A DNA stretch of 64,000 bases from CAZXFH01 sp964640055 (GTDB taxonomy: Bacteria; Fidelibacterota; UBA2242; JAFGTP01). This document shows positions 50,581 to 59,086 of this stretch, one piece after another. The position numbers and the translations under genes were made by a program. Each line of letters starts with the position of its first letter. Positions within the stretch are counted from its first letter, which is position 1. The stretch spans positions 42,773-106,772 of the forward strand of contig CAZXFH010000004.1 in the NCBI GenBank assembly GCA_964640055.1, written 5' to 3'. Under the pieces are notes generated by a model, which searched no databases, was not told the origin of the DNA, and saw only the letters and a list, made by a program, of their open reading frames with translations.

Positions 50581-51632
50581 TACCATTCTTAGTGTGTCTC
50601 GGGGGGGTGCTGCTCACCTGCTCACCGGTTTCCGAGCAACAACCTCAGACCACGTCCCAGGAGCTCTTTGTTATGACCGCGCAGGCCGAGATCCGGCAAT
50701 TCCAGCCCTTTTTAACCTATGGCGGACTGGCCCAGCCTTTTCGGGAAGCCAATCTGAGTCCGGTATTACCGGGCCGGGTCGAAAAAATTCACGTAACCAT
50801 CGGCCGCCCGGTCCGTCAGGGCCAGCTGCTGGTGGAAATGTCCGGCGAAATGCTGACCCAGGCCGCCGTGGAATATCGGGTGCTCGAGAAAGATCTGGGC
50901 CGGGTCAGTCGTCTTTATGAAAAGGGCAGCATTCCGGCCCAACAATATGATCATCTCAAGGCCAAATATGAAGCGACCCAGGCCAAATATGAACTGATCA
51001 AAAAGAATACGGAAATCAGAGCCCCTTTTGACGGGATCGTAGCTGAAAAAATGTTACAGGAAGGCGAAACTTTCTTGATGTTCAATCCCGGCCTGAAGCT
51101 GGGTTATTCCCATGCTTCCGGGGTAATCCGTCTGGTGCAGCTGGACAGTTTAAAGATCACCATTGCTGTCAATGAAAAGGATCTGATGCAAATTACTCCG
51201 GGCCAGACCGCACAAGTGGTGTTTGACAGCCAGCCAACCGACACCTTACCGGGCCGGGTGGTGCAGATTGGTGCTCTGCTCAATACAGCCACCAAGAGTG
51301 CGCCGGTCACTATTGCCGTTCACAATATTGGTCAACGGTATAAACCCGGCATGTATGCAGAAGTTACTCTGCTACTGCCGCCCCAGGAGCAGGTCTTTGT
51401 GCCCTTGCGGACCCTTTACCGGCAACCGGGCACCGGAGAAGATTACGTTTTTACCGTAGACCGGGATAGTGTGGCGCACCGGATTCCGGTCAAGCGGGCA
51501 TACACCCGGCAGGCCTGGGTCGCCGTCAACCAAATCAAGCCCGGCGCTATGGTAGTCACCGAAGGTAAAAGCAATCTACAGGACGGACAACCAGTCAAAA
51601 TCCGCAACAACGAGAAAGTTCAGCGACCATGA
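50568..51632 (+). CDS. RND efflux periplasmic adaptor lipoprotein (HlyD/MFP family)
   Basis: 354 residues from ATG 50568 (AAGGA upstream). Lipoprotein signal MQKIIPFLVCLGGVLLTC with Cys18 as the lipidated residue. Barrel-sandwich/lipoyl and hairpin elements: VLPGRVEKIHVTIGRPVRQGQ, RVSRLYEKGSIPAQQYD, IRAPFDGIVAEKML, then a beta-barrel domain (LDSLKITIAVNEKDL). Bridges the inner-membrane pump and the TolC channel. Its stop overlaps the pump start (ATGA). Confidence 0.92.
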   Translation: MQKIIPFLVCLGGVLLTCSPVSEQQPQTTSQELFVMTAQAEIRQFQPFLTYGGLAQPFREANLSPVLPGRVEKIHVTIGRPVRQGQLLVEMSGEMLTQAAVEYRVLEKDLGRVSRLYEKGSIPAQQYDHLKAKYEATQAKYELIKKNTEIRAPFDGIVAEKMLQEGETFLMFNPGLKLGYSHASGVIRLVQLDSLKITIAVNEKDLMQITPGQTAQVVFDSQPTDTLPGRVVQIGALLNTATKSAPVTIAVHNIGQRYKPGMYAEVTLLLPPQEQVFVPLRTLYRQPGTGEDYVFTVDRDSVAHRIPVKRAYTRQAWVAVNQIKPGAMVVTEGKSNLQDGQPVKIRNNEKVQRP

Positions 51633-54600
51633 AACTACCCCGGCTGGCGGTCAAGCGCCCGGTAACCACCCTGATGGCTTTTTTGGTGATCCTGCTTTTC
51701 GGGATCGTGGCCCTTTCACGGCTTCCGCTGGACATCCTGCCTGAGATGGAAATGCCGACGCTGACCGTAATAACGGTTTACCCGGGGGCAGCGGCAGAAG
51801 AAGTGGAACGGCAGGTCACCAAACCGCTGGAAGCGATCCTGGCCAACGCAGAAGATCTCCAGGAAATCACCTCGCAATCCAAAGAAAATGTTTCCTTTAT
51901 TCAGCTCTCTTTTGTCTGGGGAATTGACGTGGCGGCCGCAGCCAACAATGCCCGTGACCTGATCGAAATGGTGAAGCGCCGTCTGCCGGCCGAAGCCCAA
52001 ACCCCGGTGTTGTTCAAAGTGGGTACTTCCATGATGCCGGTCATCATCTACGGGATAACCGCGGAACAGAACTATGCCGGTATCGAGCACATTATCACCG
52101 AAAAGATCGCTCCCACGATCCGCAAAACCAAGGGCGTTGGCACTCTGATCTACCTGGCGGAACCGGAACGTCAGATCAACATTGAGCTGGATCCGCAGCG
52201 CCTGAAGGCCTACCATTTGACCCCCAACATGATTGCCACGGTTTTAAAGGCGGAAAACCTGACCGTGCCCGGCGGCAGTATCAAGATCGGCAAACAGGAC
52301 TTTGCGCTGAGCGTGCCGGGAGAATTTAAAAATGTCGCTGATATTGAAAATACAGTGATCACCAATGTCAATCAGCAGTTAGTCCGCCTGAAAGATGTGG
52401 CCGATATCAAAGATGATTACCGGGAGAAAGAAGAGTTTGCGTTTACCCAGGGCGGTCGCAGTGCAGCCCTTATGGTCCAGAAGCAGACCGGTACCAACAG
52501 TGTACGGGTTGTGCAGCGGGTGCGGGAGAAGATCAATCAGCTGAAGGGGGGGCTGCCACCGGATGTCGAACTCTTTGAACTGGTAGCTACTGACGACCTG
52601 GTGATCGGCGCGCTGAACAACCTGTCCTATACCATCCTGTGGGCCTGGTTATTTGTAATTGCCGTGGTTTTTATATTTCTGCGCGAGTGGAAGAGCAGCC
52701 TGATCGTCTTCCTGACCATGCCTTTTGCCCTGATTGTGGCTTTTCTGTGCATGTTTCTTCTGGGATGGACAATCAATATGTTTTCCCTGATGTCACTGGT
52801 CATTGCCATCGGTATGGTCGTGGATGCCGCCATTGTGGTGCTGGAAAATATCAACAGTCATATGGCTGCGCACCACTCTCCCCACACTGCGGCCATCACC
52901 GGGGCCAGTGAAGTGGGCCTGGCCATTACGGCCTCGACCGCCACCACCATTGCGGTCTTTCTGCCCCTGATATTCTTAGGCGGGATCACCGGCATTTTGT
53001 TTAAGCAACTGGCGGTGCTGGTATCAGTAACCCTGATCACGGCTCTGGTTACCGCCCTCTCCCTGACACCCATGGTCTCCGCGCAACTACTGCGGCGGGC
53101 ATACGCGGCTGAAGACCGCAGCCCTCTATCTCGCTTCAGCGAAAAGATTTTCCGGGCAGTGGATCGGGGCTATCACAGACTTTTAAAGCAAACCGTGCAA
53201 CACAAACCGATCACCCTGGGGCTGCTGCTCCTGATCCTGATATTTTCCATCTTTATGGCCCGTAACATTCATACCGACTATTTACCGGAATTCGATGCCG
53301 GCGACATTATGGTGGTCTTTGAAACCGAGGTAGGCACCCGGGCGGCTGAGACCGGACGGGTTTGTCAACAGGTCATGCGGCTGATCGAAAGCACGATCCC
53401 AGAGTTGGAAAAGGAAACCCTGTTTTCAGTGGCCGGCCAAACCGAGGATGGGGCGCTGACCACGGCTGGGTTCCGGGAGGGTAAAAATATTGGCACTGTG
53501 ATCTGTCATCTGGTGCCGGTTGAGAAACGCAAACGCTCCGCCTGGGAAATCGGCGCAGCCCTTCGCCAGGAAGTCGCCCGCATACCCGAAATTGTGGACT
53601 TCCACGTTTCGGCCGGTAACTTGTTGACTTCGGCCCTGATGGGCCATGTCAAGCCCATTGAAATCGAGTTGACCGGTAATAATTTTGAAAATCTGCGCGC
53701 CACCGCCCAAGAGGTAAAGACCCTGTTGCAAACTCAGCCAGACCTGACCGCTATCCAGTCCACCCTGGACAAAGGCAAAAGAGAGGTTCAGTTTCAGATT
53801 GACCGCCGCAAAGCCGCCCACCTGGGATTCAATGTGGCCCTGATCGCCAGTCAAATCCGGCAAAGCGTTTATGGCGCTGAGGCCGGCGATCTAACCCAAG
53901 CAGGCAGCGCCTATACCATCAAAGTGCGCTATGATCCTCAAAAAGTCAGCACCTTTGAAGGCCTGCAAAATATACAGCTGACCAATCGACAGGGTGAGCA
54001 AATCCCGGTGACGGCTGTGGCGGACCTGACCATCGGCACTGGTCAGCTGGAAATCCGTCATATCGGGCAACAACGGGCGGTGAAAGTAAGCGCGGACTTA
54101 AAAGAAGGTGTGGCCCTGAGTGCTGCCGCCCAGGCGGTACAGCGCCTGCTCAAACAGCTGCCCCTTCCAGCCGATGTCAACTTGGCCTTAAAAGGACAAC
54201 TCGCCGCGCAGACCGAATCCTTTGCCGACCTGTATCTGATCCTGATTATCGGGATCCTGCTGGTCTATATGGTCATGGCCGCCCAATTCGAATCCTTTAA
54301 AAACCCCCTGATCATTATGCTGGCCGTGCCGCTCACCTTTATTGGTATTATCTGGGCCTTTTTGCTGACCGGAACGACCCTGAGCGTAATGAGTTTTATC
54401 GGGGCAATTATGCTCATGGGCATAGTGGTTAACAATGGTATCGTGATGATCGATTATATTAACCAGCTGCGGCAACGCGGCCAGGAATTAACCACGGCTG
54501 TATTGGCCGGCGCACGCGCCCGCCTGCGACCGGTCCTGATGACTTCCCTGACCACCATCCTGGCCATGACCCCCTTGGTGGTCAGCCGCGGCATGGGTCA

Positions 54601-54712
54601 CGAAATGTATGCACCACTAGGGATCACCCTGATCGGTGGTCTGCTGGCCGCCACGGTAATCACTCTGATTTTTATTCCGGTCGTGTATATCATCTTTAAC
54701 AAATCCCGGTAA
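51629..54712 (+). CDS. RND efflux pump, HAE1/AcrB type inner-membrane subunit
   Basis: 1027 residues, standard length. RPVTTLMAFLVILLFG first helix, porter domains (PGAAAEEVERQVTKPLEAIL; GVGTLIYLAEPERQ), and helix 4 with GMVVDAAIVVLENI that holds the proton-relay acidic residue; the second half repeats this (GIVVNNGIVMIDYI) . It uses the proton (or sodium) gradient to export hydrophobic compounds, with the adaptor and TolC-like channel. A TetR controls the operon. Pump specificity cannot be read from sequence. Confidence 0.95.
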   Translation: MKLPRLAVKRPVTTLMAFLVILLFGIVALSRLPLDILPEMEMPTLTVITVYPGAAAEEVERQVTKPLEAILANAEDLQEITSQSKENVSFIQLSFVWGIDVAAAANNARDLIEMVKRRLPAEAQTPVLFKVGTSMMPVIIYGITAEQNYAGIEHIITEKIAPTIRKTKGVGTLIYLAEPERQINIELDPQRLKAYHLTPNMIATVLKAENLTVPGGSIKIGKQDFALSVPGEFKNVADIENTVITNVNQQLVRLKDVADIKDDYREKEEFAFTQGGRSAALMVQKQTGTNSVRVVQRVREKINQLKGGLPPDVELFELVATDDLVIGALNNLSYTILWAWLFVIAVVFIFLREWKSSLIVFLTMPFALIVAFLCMFLLGWTINMFSLMSLVIAIGMVVDAAIVVLENINSHMAAHHSPHTAAITGASEVGLAITASTATTIAVFLPLIFLGGITGILFKQLAVLVSVTLITALVTALSLTPMVSAQLLRRAYAAEDRSPLSRFSEKIFRAVDRGYHRLLKQTVQHKPITLGLLLLILIFSIFMARNIHTDYLPEFDAGDIMVVFETEVGTRAAETGRVCQQVMRLIESTIPELEKETLFSVAGQTEDGALTTAGFREGKNIGTVICHLVPVEKRKRSAWEIGAALRQEVARIPEIVDFHVSAGNLLTSALMGHVKPIEIELTGNNFENLRATAQEVKTLLQTQPDLTAIQSTLDKGKREVQFQIDRRKAAHLGFNVALIASQIRQSVYGAEAGDLTQAGSAYTIKVRYDPQKVSTFEGLQNIQLTNRQGEQIPVTAVADLTIGTGQLEIRHIGQQRAVKVSADLKEGVALSAAAQAVQRLLKQLPLPADVNLALKGQLAAQTESFADLYLILIIGILLVYMVMAAQFESFKNPLIIMLAVPLTFIGIIWAFLLTGTTLSVMSFIGAIMLMGIVVNNGIVMIDYINQLRQRGQELTTAVLAGARARLRPVLMTSLTTILAMTPLVVSRGMGHEMYAPLGITLIGGLLAATVITLIFIPVVYIIFNKSR

Positions 54713-54793
54713 TAGGCACCGAATTAATCAAATTGGTTTCCGGGGTTAACTCACCCCTGGGATGAATTCTACACTCTTTCCGTCAAGCTGATG

Positions 54794-54831
54794 CCGCTTC
54801 TCTTGGCAAGAGAGGGGGCTGGGGATGAGTT
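54794..54831 (+). repeat. Repeat family R1, copy 3
   Basis: A slightly diverged R1 copy (CTTCTCTT/AAGAGAGG hairpin, then GGCTGGGGATGAGTT) lying between convergent genes. The stop codon of the unknown lipoprotein (54830-54832) falls in its last bases, so the element may have set the end of that gene. Confidence 0.7.
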
Positions 54832-55477
54832 ATTTCCATTTCCCAAATCCAGGACCAGCGGGACTGATATAAGTCGCCCCCGCACCGCTTTCCACTTCCT
54901 GTATGGTGGCAAAAGCACCCCAGATAGACGGCCCTATTTCAACACTATCAGCAGTATACCAGACACCATCTTCTAAATAAGCATCTTCCGTCACAGCAAT
55001 TATTTTGCAGAAATAAGTCCATTTGTCTTTACCTTTCCCGCCACTCATGTGATTGGTTAGCCAGGCACCAGAACCGATATAGCTGTCATGGCCATAATGC
55101 CGGTCTAATAAACTATCGCCGTCACAGTCTGTATTACTCAGCCAGGCATCGTTCCATTTCATGGATAATTTCGTATCACAATATTCCCCACCCAATTCTC
55201 GGTCATAATCACAATATCGGCCATTAAACATATGGGCCTGGTAATTATATCCAAATTGATCATATCCGGGCGTAATCAGTTCACCTGTACTGCTGTATAT
55301 TTCTCCATCCTGAATGGTCGTACAATTATTGTTTTCCTGGACACTGTTGCCTTTTTTTGACAATACGAAATTTTCTGCTCCATTACTTTGAAATTCAATC
55401 GGATTCTGGGTGTTTTCACAGCTTACCACTAAAAATACCAGCGTTAAAAACAAAGTTAAAGAGGTTTTTTTTAACAT
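54830..55477 (-). CDS. Lipoprotein of unknown function
   Basis: 215 residues. Lipoprotein signal MLKKTSLTLFLTLVFLVVSC with Cys20. The mature protein is rich in Tyr, Gly, Asp and Cys; about nine cysteines hint at disulfides. DTDCDGDSLLDRHYG-like segment (NTDCDGDSLLDRHYGHDSY) resembles calcium-binding thrombospondin type 3 / EF-hand-like loops. Middle part: YQAHMFNGRYCDYDRE, late part: KGKDKWTYFCKIIAV. No family recognised; probably an outer-membrane surface protein. Lies alone, with its end inside a repeat element. Confidence 0.7.
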   Translation of the reverse strand: MLKKTSLTLFLTLVFLVVSCENTQNPIEFQSNGAENFVLSKKGNSVQENNNCTTIQDGEIYSSTGELITPGYDQFGYNYQAHMFNGRYCDYDRELGGEYCDTKLSMKWNDAWLSNTDCDGDSLLDRHYGHDSYIGSGAWLTNHMSGGKGKDKWTYFCKIIAVTEDAYLEDGVWYTADSVEIGPSIWGAFATIQEVESGAGATYISPAGPGFGKWK

Positions 55478-56073
55478 CTTTAGTCCCCTCCTATTTGGTT
55501 ATAAAAAATTATCTGGTTAACTTTTTAATTTTTAATCACAAGCAAATCCATCACCCCCCTCTCAATTATGTGATTATAAACTTGTCTTTTCAATTTTGCA
55601 GCAGTCTTGCCAGTTCTTCTGCTTTTTTGAACGGCAGCCATAGTAAGTCAAACACATCAGATCGAAAATACCGGGTTCTCTCTGCTCTGGTCTTCCATCC
55701 AACACCCAATTGCTTGAACTTTTATCTTTAATAAGATCACCAAAAAGATTGAATAAAATCCCAGCGAGCTCATTTTAAACCTATATTTGTTTAAAATTAA
55801 CTTCAGCGGATTAAAAAGTCAAGAATGGCAGAAATAGATATTTTAACTGAACCGATTTTTAAAACTCATCCATCGACCCTATTCATCAATCATTTATAAG
55901 TGCTCTATTTACCCTTTTTACTCTTAGATTATATATATGGAATCAGACCATGGCCCGGCCCCTGTGCTTGACATACAAATCAAATTTGCTTACATTCCAA
56001 GGCTTCGCTGTTGACCGCTGGAAATGGTTGGGCTTACAGCAAAGTAGGCTTTAATTTTATAGGAGATATCGCG
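55478..56073. other. Divergent intergenic region with possible gene relic
   Basis: 596 bp, A/T-rich, between the unknown lipoprotein (leftward) and the V-ATPase operon (rightward). The V-ATPase promoter is at its right side. On the minus strand 55574-55774 is an uninterrupted 66-codon frame with coding-like, Cys-rich composition (FDLMCLTYYGCRSKKQKNW) but no good start or ribosome-binding site; it may be the end of a lost gene. Nothing else is seen. Confidence 0.5.
55968..55996 (+). promoter_or_regulatory. Sigma70-like promoter of the V-type ATPase operon
   Basis: TTGACA (55968-55973), 17-bp spacer, TACATT (55991-55996); 78 bp upstream of the subunit E ATG. The -35 box matches consensus exactly. 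Confidence 0.6.
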
Positions 56074-56694
56074 ATGGATATTCAGCTGGAAAAATTAATC
56101 GATAAGATAAAATCAGAGGGTATCACTGCTGCGGAAAAAGAGGCGGACAAGATCGTCAAAGAGGCCCGCCAAAAGTCCACTAAAATTATTGAGGAAGCCG
56201 AGCAAAAAGCAGAAGACACCCTTGCTGAGGCCCAGAAAGAGGCCCGGAAAATCGAAGCCAAGGGCAAGGCTGCGTTGCAGCAAGCCCAGCGGGACACCAT
56301 TTTAACAACCAAGGAACAACTCACCGAGCTCCTGAATAAGGTTTTTAAACGCGAAGTCAGCCAAACCCTCAAGCCGGAATTCATGCAAAAGTTGATCATG
56401 AAAATGGTAGAGACTACCGCACAGGATGAATCCCTGGAATTTGTGGTCAGCGCAAAAGATAAAAAGAAATTGCGCGAACTGGTGTTGTCTAAAGCCAAAG
56501 AGGACCTGGCCGACACCGTCACTTTTAAAGTCGAGCGGGGTATTACCAGCGGTTTCCAGGTAGGCCTGAAAGACGAAAATGTCTACTATGATTTCACCGA
56601 CCAGAGTATTGCCGACTTTATGAGCGAGTTCCTGAACCCCTCGATCCGGGAACTACTCGCCCAGCAAGCAAAACAGGATCAATCGAAAAAATAA
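56074..56694 (+). CDS. atpE: V-type ATP synthase/ATPase subunit E
   Basis: 206 residues from ATG 56074 (AGGAG 10 bp upstream); an earlier in-frame start would add an unconserved 21 residues. The N-terminal two thirds form one long charged helix (KEADKIVKEARQKSTKIIEEAEQ), the peripheral-stalk coiled coil; the C-terminal domain (FKVERGITSGFQVGLKDENV) is the globular head binding. Stops one base into the next gene. First gene of the V-ATPase operon. Confidence 0.88.
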   Translation: MDIQLEKLIDKIKSEGITAAEKEADKIVKEARQKSTKIIEEAEQKAEDTLAEAQKEARKIEAKGKAALQQAQRDTILTTKEQLTELLNKVFKREVSQTLKPEFMQKLIMKMVETTAQDESLEFVVSAKDKKKLRELVLSKAKEDLADTVTFKVERGITSGFQVGLKDENVYYDFTDQSIADFMSEFLNPSIRELLAQQAKQDQSKK

Positions 56695-57191
56695 TGGATA
56701 AGTACTATTATCTGGTTGCGCAACTGCCCCTGCTCTTCTTTGATAAAGAACCGGCTCTTTCGCGGGAGGATTTTTTAGCCGAAGCCCGCAAATGGCTCAA
56801 CCGGAATGATTACCAAGTCTTAGCACGCGTGAATATCAATAATCCCCAAATTGGTCCGGAAGATCACACCACCCTGATCCAATATAAAACTTTTGAAATC
56901 CAGCTGCGCGAAGAATTGCTCAATTACCGCCAGGCGCGTGACAAAAACATGGAATATAAATTCACCCTCTTCCCTGCCAATGTGGTCAAGGAGGGCAATC
57001 CGCTGGAAGTTGAAAAAAAACTGCTGCGCTTGCGCTGGGATCAGCTCGAAGCCCTGGAGTTCGGCCACCACTTTGATCTGGGGTTTCTGATTATATATCA
57101 TTTACGGCTGCAGATCTGGCAACGCCTGGACACTTTTGACAAAGAAATCGGCATGCAAAAATTTAACCAATATACAGAAGTAGAGTTATGA
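56694..57191 (+). CDS. DUF2764 family protein of the V-type ATPase operon
   Basis: 165 residues, matching the DUF2764 family found between subunits E and A in chlamydial, spirochaetal and Bacteroidetes V-ATPase operons (DKYYYLVAQLPLLFFDKEPALS start; then RLRWDQLEALEFGHHFDLGFLI). In these operons no separate subunit C is found, and DUF2764 has been suggested to take a C-like role; that is inference. Overlaps subunit E by 1 bp and subunit A by 4 bp. Confidence 0.85.
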   Translation: MDKYYYLVAQLPLLFFDKEPALSREDFLAEARKWLNRNDYQVLARVNINNPQIGPEDHTTLIQYKTFEIQLREELLNYRQARDKNMEYKFTLFPANVVKEGNPLEVEKKLLRLRWDQLEALEFGHHFDLGFLIIYHLRLQIWQRLDTFDKEIGMQKFNQYTEVEL

Positions 57192-59071
57192 GTACAATTA
57201 AAGGCAAAATACTGGGTATCAATGGCAACATGGTTACCGTTGCTGTCGATGGTAAAATCGTTCAGAACGAAATCGCCTATGCGATCACCGACCAGGACGA
57301 ACGCTTAAAATCCGAGGTGGTCAAAATTCAGGGCGATAACGCTTTTATGCAGGTCTTTGAAAACACCAAGGGGCTTAAAGTAGGCGATACTGTGGAATTT
57401 ACCGGTGAAATGCTTTCGGTGGAATTGGGCCCCGGACTACTGGGTATGGTCTATGACGGCTTGCAGAATCCGCTCCACGAACTGGCTGAAGAACATGGCT
57501 TCTTCCTCAAACGGGGTGCCGTGGAGCCCTCCCTGGACCGGGATAAAAAATGGGAATTTATTCCGGCGGTCAAGCAAGGTGATACGCTTACCGCAGGTAC
57601 GCAACTGGGCCATGTGGAAGAGGGCATTTTCGAACATCCTATTTTTGCTCCCTTTGATCTGCGCGGCGAATACAGTGTGAAATCCATCGCTAAAAAAGGG
57701 AAACACAAAGTAGCGGATACCATCGCCCAGATTGAAAACAGTAAAAAGGAAAAACAAGAACTGGCCATGTTCTTCAACTGGCCGGTCAAGCTTCCCATCA
57801 CCTATTACCGGGACAGACGGGTTCCCAAAGAACCCCTGGTCACCCAGACCCGCATCATCGATACCTTTTTCCCGGTCGCCAAAGGGGGCACCTATTGTAT
57901 TCCCGGTCCTTTTGGCTCGGGTAAGACTGTCTTACAACAGGTTACCAGCCGCTTTGCCGAAGCCGATGTGGTAGTGATCGCGGCCTGCGGCGAACGGGCC
58001 GGCGAAGTGGTGGAAACCTTGCGGGAATTCCCGGAAATTACCGATCCGCGCACCGGCAAATCCCTAATGGATCGTACCATTATTATCTGTAACACCAGCT
58101 CCATGCCGGTCGCCGCCCGTGAATCATCCGTGTATACCGCCGTCACCTTAGGGGAATATTACCGTCAGATGGGGTTGAATGTTTTGCTACTTGCTGATTC
58201 CACTTCCCGTTGGGCCCAGGCCATGCGCGAGCTCTCCGGCCGCCTGGAAGAAATCCCGGGCGAAGAGGCCTTCCCGGCCTATCTGGAATCCCGGATTGCT
58301 CAGTTCTATGAGCGGGCCGGCCTGATCGAATTATTCAATGGGGATACCGGTAGCCTGACCATTGGCGGGACCGTCAGTCCGGCCGGCGGTAATTTCGAAG
58401 AACCGGTCACCCAGTCCACACTCAAAGTGGTCGGTGCTTTCCATGGTCTGAACCGGGACCGTGCCAATGCCCGCCGCTATCCGGCCATTCATCCCCTGGA
58501 GAGCTGGTCCAAATACGAGAGCTTTATTTCCACGGAAACAATTAATTACGGACGCGAGATCCTGCGCAAGGGCAATGACGTGCACCAGATGATGATGGTG
58601 GTCGGCGAAGAAGGGACCTCGCTGGCCGATTTTGTGGTCTATATGAAATCGGAATTCCTGGATGATGTATACCTGCAGCAAAACTCTTTTGATGAGGTTG
58701 ATGGTGCCAGTTCGCCTGAGCGTCAGAAATATGTCTTCACTAAAGTGGTTGAGATCCTCAAAACCGACTATGATTTTAAAGATAAAAATGATGCCCGTGA
58801 ATTTTTCACCGAATTGCGTCAGCGTTTCATTGACTGGAACTATATCGATATGAGTGACGATGCGTTTAAAAAACAGGAAAAAGCCTTCACCGAACTGATC
58901 AACAGCAAGGCCAAAGATCCGGCAAAGCAAGAGAAGCCATCCGGAGAAACTGAAAAACCCACCGCTGATGAGCCAAAAGAAAAAGAGGCTGGCGAAGCAA
59001 AAGAAGAGAACCAGGCTCAAAAAGAAGCGGATAAAAGTCAGTCCAAAAGCGCTCAAGAAAATAATGAATAA
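57188..59071 (+). CDS. atpA: V-type ATP synthase/ATPase catalytic subunit A
   Basis: 627 residues. Walker A GPFGSGKT, the A-subunit insert (~110-190), AACGERAGEVVETLREFPEI, and SRWAQAMRELSGRLEEIPGE with the catalytic Glu/Arg neighbourhood. Hydrolyses or synthesises ATP in the A3B3 head. After residue ~572 a ~55-residue tail of Lys, Glu, Pro, Ala and Gln follows (for example EKPSGETEKPTADEPKEKEA), which ordinary A subunits lack. Followed by subunit B after 15 bp. Confidence 0.95.
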   Translation: MSTIKGKILGINGNMVTVAVDGKIVQNEIAYAITDQDERLKSEVVKIQGDNAFMQVFENTKGLKVGDTVEFTGEMLSVELGPGLLGMVYDGLQNPLHELAEEHGFFLKRGAVEPSLDRDKKWEFIPAVKQGDTLTAGTQLGHVEEGIFEHPIFAPFDLRGEYSVKSIAKKGKHKVADTIAQIENSKKEKQELAMFFNWPVKLPITYYRDRRVPKEPLVTQTRIIDTFFPVAKGGTYCIPGPFGSGKTVLQQVTSRFAEADVVVIAACGERAGEVVETLREFPEITDPRTGKSLMDRTIIICNTSSMPVAARESSVYTAVTLGEYYRQMGLNVLLLADSTSRWAQAMRELSGRLEEIPGEEAFPAYLESRIAQFYERAGLIELFNGDTGSLTIGGTVSPAGGNFEEPVTQSTLKVVGAFHGLNRDRANARRYPAIHPLESWSKYESFISTETINYGREILRKGNDVHQMMMVVGEEGTSLADFVVYMKSEFLDDVYLQQNSFDEVDGASSPERQKYVFTKVVEILKTDYDFKDKNDAREFFTELRQRFIDWNYIDMSDDAFKKQEKAFTELINSKAKDPAKQEKPSGETEKPTADEPKEKEAGEAKEENQAQKEADKSQSKSAQENNE

Positions 59072-59086
59072 ATTAAGAGTCGAATA

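Noticed and set aside
54738..54766. Terminator-like GGGG...CCCC hairpin after the RND pump gene
   Set aside because: The stem is only four to five pairs and no T-run follows; repeat R1 copy 3 nearby is a better candidate for the transcript end.
55357..55731. Rightward open frame of 124 codons opposite and beyond the unknown lipoprotein gene
   Set aside because: It overlaps the signal-peptide end of the lipoprotein gene on the other strand, has no ribosome-binding site, and its composition (many Ser, Leu and His in runs) is not gene-like.
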